From positions 5,704,001 to 5,768,000 of the forward strand of contig JAAHII010000001.1 of the NCBI GenBank assembly GCA_010671905.1: a stretch of 64,000 nucleotides of DNA, read 5' to 3'. Under the pieces are notes generated by a model. It had not been told where the DNA came from and did no database searches. It saw only the letters and a program-made list of their open reading frames with translations. The stretch's first letter is position 1. Every line of letters starts with the position of its first letter. Origin of the DNA: Leptolyngbya sp. SIOISBB (GTDB taxonomy: Bacteria > Cyanobacteriota > Cyanobacteriia > Phormidesmidales > Phormidesmidaceae). Made by a program: the position numbers and the translations under genes. This document shows positions 56,828-64,000 of this stretch, piece by piece.

Positions 56828-57054
56828 TTGCCGGTTCAGTTTTTAACCATTAGCAATCGAGGGCATCCCAGTTGGGTTATCAGTTGGCTGAGTTCTTGCA
56901 ACACTCACAGTGATCGTGTCGGATTGCAAGTCGACTCTGTCGGGCACAATACATCATTCCGCGATCGCGGCCCTCAGCATACGTTTTGCCAAGCAAGGAT
57001 ATCCGATGGATTACCAGCCGCTTGCTTAGCAACACAGCTATCAATAGTCCAATC

Positions 57055-57090
57055 AAAAACAGGAGCTAGCGTACGCTAGCTCCTGTTTTT
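57055..57090. terminator. Perfect palindromic bidirectional terminator
   Basis: AAAAACAGGAGCTAGCG and its exact complement meet at the TA between 57072 and 57073, a 36-bp palindrome with A5 on one side and T5 on the other. It lies between the convergent dapL and PEP-CTERM genes and should end both transcripts. Confidence 0.9.
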
Positions 57091-57128
57091 TACTTAGCCA
57101 TTATTCCAACTAGGAAACACACAAACGC

Positions 57129-57929
57129 TTACGCTGCTTTGGCGCGCTTTTGCCACGCTAGTGCACCACCCACAAGAGTGAAGCCTAGGATAAATGCAGG
57201 CTCAGGTACCCGTGCTGCATCAGTACCCACAAACTTCCAGTCGGGGCCATTGAACCCACTCTCGCTGAAGAAGCGAATAGAGTCTACGGCGCCACTCTCC
57301 ACCCCAAGGTCATCGAAAATGCTGATCCCGAGAGAACCAACTTCCTGAGCTTCGTCAATCTCAGTAGTGTCAATGGAGTAGCCCGCATCCAACCACATAT
57401 TGCGGGTGATTGTTAGCTTCTCACCGATCTCGTTACCAGCAGCGTCCAAGGCGACGATACCCAGATCACTGTTCTTACCCCGTTCCCAAATTAGGAGGTT
57501 GTCGATGGATTTACCAAATTGCAAGTCAATTGTGAATGCCCCTTCGTCTTCGGTATCAATAATGTGATTGAGGTTATTGGTACTCAAGTTAGCGACGACA
57601 ACATCACCATCCATTTCAGAGAGGTTTTCTTGTACGACACCACCAGTGGCGTTATCTCCCTTATCCGCACTCGCTGCACCGGTGTTGCCACCATCAAACG
57701 CATCGTTGAAATCAATCACAGCTGAATTCACGAAGGAGAAATCTTCAATGATTTCGTCGCCAATGGTGACGGATTTCAGCAGAATATCACCCTTAGGGGA
57801 GGCGTTTTCAAAATAGTCCGTCTCAAATCCAAAACCGACTGCGAAAGCATTTCCCGTAGCAAAACTTGAGACCAGAGCACCCGTGGCAAGACCAGTTGCC
57901 ACAGCGAATTTTGAAATGGAAAGAGACAT
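57129..57929 (-). CDS. PEP-CTERM exosortase-dependent surface protein
   Basis: Secreted protein of 266 residues. It begins with a signal peptide (MSLSISKFAVATGLATGALVSS, cleaved near AFA), has a beta-rich body (DNLLIWERGKNSDLGIVALD, AVDSIRFFSESGFNGPDWKF) and ends VPEPAFILGFTLVGGALAW followed by QKRAK, the cyanobacterial PEP-CTERM sorting signal. It resembles the cyanobacterial XDP exosortase-dependent proteins, but the exact family is uncertain. ATG at 57929 was chosen because the signal peptide begins there. Confidence 0.87.
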   Translation of the reverse strand: MSLSISKFAVATGLATGALVSSFATGNAFAVGFGFETDYFENASPKGDILLKSVTIGDEIIEDFSFVNSAVIDFNDAFDGGNTGAASADKGDNATGGVVQENLSEMDGDVVVANLSTNNLNHIIDTEDEGAFTIDLQFGKSIDNLLIWERGKNSDLGIVALDAAGNEIGEKLTITRNMWLDAGYSIDTTEIDEAQEVGSLGISIFDDLGVESGAVDSIRFFSESGFNGPDWKFVGTDAARVPEPAFILGFTLVGGALAWQKRAKAA

Positions 57930-58334
57930 GGTTATTACCCGAATACGACTGTCACGATTTCGAAGATAACGACAAAAAATAGCCGAGACGACAGCGATGT
58001 CACCCATTCATCTAACCTTTGGACCTTACAAAGGCTTTATCAAATGCTTCGATGCAGATGCGGCAAGGTGGCTTTTTGTCTTGCCCGCTACATAACACCA
58101 CTAATCTCGTCTTTGACAACGATGCCAACTCCGGGCTCATATCCTTGCTATAGAAGACTTTTTTCAAACTTTTCGACATTCATAATTAAGGCAATGCCTC
58201 AAATCATCAGTAGATTTCCCTAGCCGATTTGCTAGCTCCGCGAAATTGCCGAATTAGTGGTTGTCTGCCAATGATTCAGTGGTCGTAATCTCAATGGATC
58301 GGGTTTTCTAGAAACGGGGTTTCTACCAAATGCA
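57930..58334 (+). other. Intergenic region between divergent PEP-CTERM gene and comEC
   Basis: About 400 bases carrying the promoters of both genes. The minus-strand frame stays open to 58007, but those 26 extra residues are not signal-peptide-like. No other element was recognised. Confidence 0.4.
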
Positions 58335-60620
58335 ATGAGTATTTCTTTTGGGCTAGCGTTGTGCCTAGCCTACATAGCTGGTTTGTTATTGAGTTCAATT
58401 ACGGGGTCCTTAGCTCTTGGGGGTATCGCGATTCCCTGGTCGGGCATTGCAGGCCTTGGGGTGATCGCCGGCTGGGGGGGCTGGGCACCTCGACGTTGGC
58501 GGCTAGGGTGGCGAACCGCTCAGTGGTGTGGTCTGGGACTCGTTGTTTTACTAGCCGCAAGCTATATGGCGATACGATCGCCCACTGCTGGAACCCAAGA
58601 CATCAGCCATCTGGTGGAACGAGCTGGTGCGATCGCCCCTAACCAAGTCATTGTCGGCAGAGCGATCGAAGAACCTCGGCTCAACCGCGACTCAAGGGGA
58701 CGTTTTTTAGTAGCTGCCCAACAGTTGCAAGTGTTGGATGCTGAGGGTGTCGTCACCTTTCAAATTCCTGTTCGAGGCCGGGTGTATGTGACAGCTCCGC
58801 TGCTGCAAATTACGGGTTTGCATTCAGGGCAGCTGATGCAAGCCCGAGGCTCTCTCTATCGACCGCAACCAGCCATGAATCCGAATGGCTTTGACTTTCA
58901 GACTTATTTAGCGCAAAAAGGGACGTTTACCGGGTTTACAGCAGAGGAATTGCGGTTTAACGAGGCGACCGGTTGGGGGCTCTGGCAACTGCGTCAGCGC
59001 ATTGTCCGCACTCAGGTTCGAGCTTTAGGCAGCCCCTTGGGGCAGTTAGTGAGCGCGATAGCATTAGGGCGCAGGGCAGTTGACCTGCCTATGGATATTC
59101 GAGACGTATTTGTTCGGGTCGGACTGGCTCATACGATCGCGGCATCCGGGTTTCATGTGTCGCTGTTGTTGGGCATGGTGCTGGTGCTGATGCGATCGCG
59201 CTCTGGCAAGATGCCACTCATCATTGGCTTCGGGATACTCATCGGTTACGTCACGCTAACTGGGGCACCCGCCAGCGTGATCCGGGCCGCTTTGATGGGC
59301 GGGGCTACCTTAATCGGGCTAGCCATAAACCGCAAGGTTATTCCTACTGGAGCCTTACTTACCGCCGCAACGCTCATGTTGTTGATCAACCCCCATTGGC
59401 TGTGGACGGTCAGTTTTCAACTCAGCGTCATGGCTACGTGGGGTCTGATCGTGACCGTACCAGTTTTGATGCGCCGTTTAGATTGGCTGCCTGTGACAGT
59501 GGCGTCTTTGGTGGCGGTGCCGATTGCGGCTACCTTATGGACTCTGCCCTTGACGCTATATCACTTCAACGTTTTGGCCGGATTGAGCATTCCTCTGAAT
59601 GTGGTGGCGATGCCTCTGGTCACAATTGTGAGTCTGGGCGGTATCGCTAGCAGTGCCTTAGCCATCATCTCGCCTTGGGTTGCAGGTATCGTGGCTAGCC
59701 TGCTGTACTATCCAGCCACAGCGCTGTTGTGGTTAGCGCAGACCAGTAGCCATTTACCGGGCAGTTCGGTTGCGATTGGTCAAATTACTCTGTGGCAACT
59801 CATGGGGTTGTACGGTTTGCTCTTTGGCCTCTTGGGCAGCACTGTTTGGATACAACACCGACAGTCCTGGCTCAAACCTTTACTCGCGATCACGTTCCTG
59901 GCCCTCATGCTCTGCCCGCTCGGATGGCGTTGGGTGACGCAGGATCAAATCACCATCCTCGCCGCTGGGAGTGAGTTGATTTGGGTACGACAAGACCACG
60001 GCCACACCACACTGATCAATAGTGGCGATACGAAGACGGCCTTCTACACCGTTGAACCCTTTTTGACCCAGGCGGGTATCAATCAGATTGAATCAGCGAT
60101 CGCGCTCCCCTTTCATGCTGATTATCTGCAAGGTTGGCAACATCTCTTGGCGCACTTCCCCGCCAAGCATCTCTACAGTTCGGCGGTGACAGCCGCAGAA
60201 CTCACGTCAACCAGTCAGTTTCATCTGCTGCAAGCCGGCACCAGTAACATCCTCCCAAAACTGACCCTCCAATTATTGGGGACAGATCATCCAATTGTGC
60301 GTTTGAGCGATCGTCAAAGTTGGTTGCTGTTGCCTGACTTACCATTAGCCACGCAAGATTTTTTGGCTCAGGCGGGTTCAGCGTTACAGAGCCAAGTGTT
60401 GGTGTGGTCGGGCACTGAACTTAGCACCGAGCTGTTGCAGATCGTCAATCCTCAAGTTGTTGTCTGTTATGGTCAAAGTCTGCCAGAGTCGATGGAGCGT
60501 GACCTTCGCCAGAGGGGCATTCGCGTATTTTGGACGCAACGAGACGGAGCCATCACCTGGCAGCCGAAACACGGATTTCAAAGCTATCTAACGGCACCAC
60601 ACCGTACGCTGCACTTTTGA
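58335..60620 (+). CDS. comEC: ComEC/Rec2 family DNA-uptake channel protein
   Basis: Polytopic membrane protein of 761 residues. An N-terminal soluble OB-fold part (VRGRVYVTAPLLQITGLHSG) precedes the Competence domain with many helices, including VGLAHTIAASGFHVSLLLGM and LTGAPASVIRAALMGGATLIG. The C-terminal third (NPQVVVCYGQSLPES, ILAAGSELIWVRQDHGHTTLIN) is a degenerate metallo-beta-lactamase-like domain; the HxHxDH motif is absent, so nuclease activity is unlikely. ComEC carries single-stranded DNA across the cytoplasmic membrane in natural transformation. Confidence 0.9.
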   Translation: MSISFGLALCLAYIAGLLLSSITGSLALGGIAIPWSGIAGLGVIAGWGGWAPRRWRLGWRTAQWCGLGLVVLLAASYMAIRSPTAGTQDISHLVERAGAIAPNQVIVGRAIEEPRLNRDSRGRFLVAAQQLQVLDAEGVVTFQIPVRGRVYVTAPLLQITGLHSGQLMQARGSLYRPQPAMNPNGFDFQTYLAQKGTFTGFTAEELRFNEATGWGLWQLRQRIVRTQVRALGSPLGQLVSAIALGRRAVDLPMDIRDVFVRVGLAHTIAASGFHVSLLLGMVLVLMRSRSGKMPLIIGFGILIGYVTLTGAPASVIRAALMGGATLIGLAINRKVIPTGALLTAATLMLLINPHWLWTVSFQLSVMATWGLIVTVPVLMRRLDWLPVTVASLVAVPIAATLWTLPLTLYHFNVLAGLSIPLNVVAMPLVTIVSLGGIASSALAIISPWVAGIVASLLYYPATALLWLAQTSSHLPGSSVAIGQITLWQLMGLYGLLFGLLGSTVWIQHRQSWLKPLLAITFLALMLCPLGWRWVTQDQITILAAGSELIWVRQDHGHTTLINSGDTKTAFYTVEPFLTQAGINQIESAIALPFHADYLQGWQHLLAHFPAKHLYSSAVTAAELTSTSQFHLLQAGTSNILPKLTLQLLGTDHPIVRLSDRQSWLLLPDLPLATQDFLAQAGSALQSQVLVWSGTELSTELLQIVNPQVVVCYGQSLPESMERDLRQRGIRVFWTQRDGAITWQPKHGFQSYLTAPHRTLHF

Positions 60621-60913
60621 CTCCTGTAGGAATAGCAGTAGAGGTTTTGGAAACTGGATGTTGCGCTTGCTCCAGGCCGTTTGTGAGGAGCCGACATCCA
60701 AAACCATCGATTTAGCTGATAAGACGGCCTATCAGTCCACATCTTTGACGGCATCTTGGGGCTGTTCAGTTAAATACGGCAAAGTTGTGACTGAATAGAT
60801 TCCTCACTGACCTCGGCAGGAAAACTTCACTCTTGAGCTTTCAGCCCAATCTTCTCCGGATCGATGTGGCATCGCTAGAAAACTGTATTGGTAGATGCAC
60901 CCTGATTGTCATA

Positions 60914-60949
60914 CCCTGGATTTCTTTGAGAGATTCAGGGTTTTTTTTG
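60914..60949 (+). terminator. Intrinsic terminator upstream of ddl
   Basis: ACCCTGGAT (60914-60922) pairs with ATTCAGGGT (60934-60942) with one G-T pair, followed by an unbroken T-run to 60949. It is about 295 bases past comEC. The gap 60621-61076 otherwise holds no gene; the distance leaves room for a small transcript. Confidence 0.8.
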
Positions 60950-61076
60950 TGGTTCTGAAGTGGTAGGAATACTTAGACGAGATCGCACTTATCGAATCGA
61001 ACCAGCAAGTCCATCCGACTGACGGTATTTAGTGAGCTCGCCCAGAACAATGAGCACCAGCAATAGGAGAGTCATC

Positions 61077-62138
61077 ATGGCAAAAACACGAGTAGGCGTT
61101 TTGTTTGGCGGTTGCTCTGGCGAGCATGAAGTTTCTATTCATTCAGCGCAGGCGATCGCGGGTGCCCTGACTCGTGGAGCGAATCAAGAAAAATACACGG
61201 TGACTCCGGTTTACATTACCAAGACTGGGGTTTGGCAGTTTGGCGAGATCGCTGCGCAAACCTTGCAATCGGGTGAAGCTTTGGCCGTAGAGATGGATGA
61301 CGTCACGGCCAGCGATCGCTTACCTGACCGCCAACAATTAACCAATATCGATATCTGGTTTCCCGTGCTGCATGGCCCCAATGGCGAAGACGGCACGATT
61401 CAGGGATTGCTCTCGCTGTTGCAAATACCCTTTGTCGGGGCTGGGGTATTAGGGGCCGCCGTTGGCATGGACAAAATTGCCATGAAAACCGCATTTGCCC
61501 AGGCCGGACTACCGCAAGTGAACTACGTTGCCGTTTCCCGCGCTGAGGTGTGGTCAAATCCCTGCGTGTTTCCCAAACTGTGCGATCGCATTGAAGAGGC
61601 GTTGGGCTACCCGGCGTTCGTGAAACCAGCAAATTTGGGATCATCCGTGGGGATCGCGAAGGTGCGCTCCCGCCAGGAACTTGAAGCCGCCCTCGATAGT
61701 GCCGCCAGCTATGACCGCCGTATCATTGTGGAAGCTGGGGTTCAGGCTCGCGAAGTCGAATGTGCAGTGCTAGGAAATGATGTACCGAAAGCCTCAGTCA
61801 TTGGCGAAATTGCTTTTGAGAGCGATTTTTATGACTACGAGACGAAATACACTGCGGGGCAAGCGGAGCTGACAATTCCGGCTCAGTTACCGCCAGAAGT
61901 GACTCGCCAGATTCAGGAGATGGCCGTGGAAGCTTTTCAAGCGGTGGATGCCGCTGGTATCTCGCGAGTTGATTTCTTTTATGTTGAGTCCACTGGCGAC
62001 ATCTTTCTCAATGAAATCAACACCCTGCCTGGCTTTACTCAAACCAGCATGTACCCCATGCTGTGGCAGGCTAGCGGTATCACTTTTGAGGAACTAGTGG
62101 ATCAGTTAGTGCAATTTGGCTTTGAGCGATCACAATAA
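61077..62138 (+). CDS. ddl: D-alanine--D-alanine ligase
   Basis: ATP-grasp ligase of 353 residues making D-Ala-D-Ala for peptidoglycan. It has [17 protein letters not shown] at the N-terminus, [14 protein letters not shown], the ATP-binding [14 protein letters not shown], the omega loop YDYETKYT and the metal site [15 protein letters not shown]. The start ATG at 61077 follows AGGAGA six bases upstream; the frame is open from 61032 but those residues are not conserved. Confidence 0.95.
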   Translation: MAKTRVGVLFGGCSGEHEVSIHSAQAIAGALTRGANQEKYTVTPVYITKTGVWQFGEIAAQTLQSGEALAVEMDDVTASDRLPDRQQLTNIDIWFPVLHGPNGEDGTIQGLLSLLQIPFVGAGVLGAAVGMDKIAMKTAFAQAGLPQVNYVAVSRAEVWSNPCVFPKLCDRIEEALGYPAFVKPANLGSSVGIAKVRSRQELEAALDSAASYDRRIIVEAGVQAREVECAVLGNDVPKASVIGEIAFESDFYDYETKYTAGQAELTIPAQLPPEVTRQIQEMAVEAFQAVDAAGISRVDFFYVESTGDIFLNEINTLPGFTQTSMYPMLWQASGITFEELVDQLVQFGFERSQ

Positions 62139-62291
62139 GTCAGCCCAGTAGATTGAAGGTTCATCAGGCAAAGTACAGAAATCATCTGCGCTCTCTCTGT
62201 ACTCACCTCTTTTTCCACGCTGTATACCCTGTCCTCATACGCCCCCAGCCTTCGCTAAAATTACTCCACTAACCCTATCCTCTGACTTGCC

Positions 62292-63128
62292 ATGGCGATC
62301 GCACAGCTCATCGACCAGTTTGAAACTTGGGCGCCGCCCCACTGGCAAGAAAGTTGGGATAACTGTGGCTGGCAAATCGAGCCGGGGATTTTGCCGACCC
62401 CGGCCCATGTGTTGGTCTGTTTAACACCGACGTTGGCAGTGATGGAAGAGGCGATTTCACTTCGGGCTGCGGGCACACCGATCACCCTCATTTTTGCCCA
62501 TCACCCATTAATTTTTAGTCCTCTGAAGTCGGTGCAAACCGGCCACCCGATTGGGGACATGGTGCGGCTGAGCTTTACCCACGGCATCGGTGTTTATAGC
62601 GCCCATACAAATTTTGATCAGGTGCCCGACGGCACGGCCGATGTGCTTGCCCAACTGATGGGTTTACAGCAGGTCGAACCGATTACCCCTACCCAGCCGG
62701 GGAGCGGCTATGGCCGTGTGGGTGCAGTTCCAGGCGACCACACATTGCAGCAAGTACTTGCGACTATTCAGACCCAGCTGACGCCCCCGGATTTGCTCTA
62801 TTCTCCCGAGGCAGACTTGCAGCAACCGATCCACCGTCTAGCAGTTTTAGGCGGCTCGGGAGCCAGTTTTATTGGAGATGTGGTGAAATCTGGAGCCGAT
62901 GCTTACCTCACGTCTGACTGCAAATTTCACCAATTTCAAGAAGCGCGTGATCGCGGCTTAGTCCTCATCGATGCCGGACATTACGCAACCGAGCGACCGG
63001 CCTGCGCGCGACTCGTGGATAAGCTGCTTACTCTAGGGGCAGAGACGGCTCGATTGAGCGATCGCGATGAGGACTTTCGGCAATTTTGGAGTACGGCCCG
63101 CCCAGCTTTACGAGATGCCAGCGAATAA
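62292..63128 (+). CDS. Nif3-like dinuclear metal centre protein
   Basis: A 278-residue member of the NIF3/DUF34 family. It has WDNCGWQIE, the metal ligands in FAHHPLIFSPLKSV and AHTNFDQVPDGTADVLA, and DAGHYATERP near the C-terminus. Relatives form hexamers with two metal ions per subunit; some act as GTP cyclohydrolase I-like or general metal-dependent enzymes, and the function is not settled. Its last 21 bases overlap the end of the convergent SDR gene. Confidence 0.88.
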   Translation: MAIAQLIDQFETWAPPHWQESWDNCGWQIEPGILPTPAHVLVCLTPTLAVMEEAISLRAAGTPITLIFAHHPLIFSPLKSVQTGHPIGDMVRLSFTHGIGVYSAHTNFDQVPDGTADVLAQLMGLQQVEPITPTQPGSGYGRVGAVPGDHTLQQVLATIQTQLTPPDLLYSPEADLQQPIHRLAVLGGSGASFIGDVVKSGADAYLTSDCKFHQFQEARDRGLVLIDAGHYATERPACARLVDKLLTLGAETARLSDRDEDFRQFWSTARPALRDASE

Positions 63129-63770
63129 CTCCGAAAACGACTTTTCAGCGGCGTTTTCTTGGGCAATGATCTCAACAATTTTGTTTTTTGCTGCTGGGTC
63201 GTTGAGAGCTGCCACACAAGTTTCAGCCACTTTCAACCGAGGAATGTTGCCCTCAAACAACGTATCGGCAGGGGCCATGATCAGAGGGCGATCGTCGGTA
63301 TCATCGCTCTTCAATCCCCCAGGACGCACAATGGTGTAGGGCACACCACTTCTGGCTAGATAATCTTCTGCTTGCTGTTTCCAATACAGCACCAACCAAA
63401 ACAGATTCAGCGGGTGAAAGAAGCGAGAAACACAGAGCGACGATACCATCACAAAGTGCTCGATATTATTGGCTTGAGCAACGTCAACCAGGTTTTTGGT
63501 ACCCTCATAATCCACCTGATACGGACCCGTGGGATCAAAACTTGGACGTGCCCCCGTGGCGCAGAATAGGACGGTGCAATCGGCGATCGCCGCTTCGATG
63601 GTGTCACGCTTCATGACATCTCCTACCGCAAATTCGACGGCATTCGGCAATATGTCCTGAGCCTTTTGGCGATCTCGAACCAAAACTTTGACAGGAATTC
63701 CTGTTGCCACCAACACCCGCACAATCCGGCGACCCGTTTCACCAGTGGCCCCCACTACTAACGCTTTCAT
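63108..63770 (-). CDS. Atypical SDR family NAD(P)-binding protein (NmrA/Tic62-like)
   Basis: A 220-residue Rossmann-fold protein beginning MKALVVGATGETGRRIVRVL, with the NAD(P)-binding GATGETG, followed by VLVRDRQKA and DCTVLFCATGARPSFDPTGPYQVDYEG, YTIVRPGGL. This is the atypical SDR group 5 / NmrA-like pattern seen in Tic62 and related cyanobacterial proteins. The catalytic Tyr-x3-Lys of classical SDRs is not seen. ATG at 63770 was chosen because the dinucleotide-binding strand starts there. Its 3' end overlaps the convergent Nif3-like gene. Confidence 0.88.
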   Translation of the reverse strand: MKALVVGATGETGRRIVRVLVATGIPVKVLVRDRQKAQDILPNAVEFAVGDVMKRDTIEAAIADCTVLFCATGARPSFDPTGPYQVDYEGTKNLVDVAQANNIEHFVMVSSLCVSRFFHPLNLFWLVLYWKQQAEDYLARSGVPYTIVRPGGLKSDDTDDRPLIMAPADTLFEGNIPRLKVAETCVAALNDPAAKNKIVEIIAQENAAEKSFSELFAGIS

Positions 63771-63932
63771 GTAGTTTCCCTCTTCAGCAACACACAAAGA
63801 TCATTGACCTAAGTCAATCGAGCCAGCATAAAATCTTAGAATCTTTTATCTTAAACCGTAGTGATGGCTTCAAACTGCGGCTCAGATTTATTCATAAGCT
63901 AACCCTACTCCAGTAAGCTTGCGGAGAAAAGT

Positions 63933-64000
63933 GTGAGATCCATTCAGAAAAAGTCTTTAGAGACCGTGTATTTTCGACTGATAGAGCAGATACAAACGGG
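63933..64000 (+). CDS. Possible start of a gene running off the window
   Basis: GTG at 63933 opens VRSIQKKSLETVYFRLIEQI and stays open to the edge. GGAG at 63923-63926 is six bases upstream, a good ribosome site. Too little is present to name a family. Confidence 0.4.
   Translation, partial: MRSIQKKSLETVYFRLIEQIQT

Overview
The window comes from a cyanobacterial chromosome. The evidence is the very frequent HIP1 octamer GCGATCGC and many genes typical of oxygenic phototrophs: ndhN, a CCB-type cytochrome b6f haem-attachment factor, a DUF3155 protein, a VTE6-like phytyl-phosphate kinase, an NnrU/Z-ISO-like protein, a helical carotenoid protein with its C-terminal-domain homologue, LL-diaminopimelate aminotransferase, a fused ThiO-ThiG, and cyanobacterial-type SecA and PEP-CTERM proteins. 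The genus cannot be fixed from the sequence. No rRNA or tRNA gene, CRISPR array or intact insertion sequence was seen.

Layout. 0-9 kb: end of a Pat-like acyl-CoA synthetase/GNAT protein, a sensor kinase, DUF3155, the CCB factor, the CTDH-HCP carotenoid-protein pair, an Spx-like protein, rlmH, an NnrU-family protein and the VTE6-like kinase. 9-18.5 kb: a PEP-CTERM protein, thiO-thiG, a frameshifted usp, crcB, and then the most unusual locus: a 1019-residue caspase / nSTAND ATPase / membrane helix / pentapeptide-repeat protein divergent from a Trypco1 (CU044_2847-type) protein. 19-26 kb: secA, a 58-residue membrane ORF, a diguanylate cyclase and acs, followed by gene debris and a transposase scrap. 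27-31 kb: a tightly overlapping five-gene nickel/cobalt ECF transporter operon headed by a lipoprotein, with a CsoR/RcnR-like palindrome upstream, then tpiA. 31.8-38 kb: an RND efflux pump with its adaptor, a lipoprotein and a YggT protein. 38-44 kb: a decayed region with a frameshifted SmtB/ZiaR-type regulator, a second broken acs copy, two unknown membrane proteins and a frameshifted PaO-like Rieske oxygenase. 44-64 kb: ndhN, a glycosyltransferase, a frameshifted S9 peptidase, trpS, metF, a pentapeptide protein, a SagB-type dehydrogenase, dapL, a second PEP-CTERM protein, comEC, ddl, a Nif3-like protein and an atypical SDR.

Two window-wide patterns stand out. First, the end of acs and the gene after it exist twice, in direct orientation about 15 kb apart. 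In one copy acs is intact and the follower is ruined; in the other acs is ruined and the follower is intact. Second, four otherwise well-preserved genes (usp, the SmtB-like regulator, the PaO-like oxygenase and the S9 peptidase) are each broken by one extra base inside a homopolymer run. That points either to sequencing error or to slippage, not to ordinary gene decay.

Genes that plausibly work together are the carotenoid-protein pair, the nickel-uptake operon, the RND pump and adaptor, and the caspase-ATPase/Trypco1 pair. The last is the best candidate for a poorly described conflict or cell-death system.
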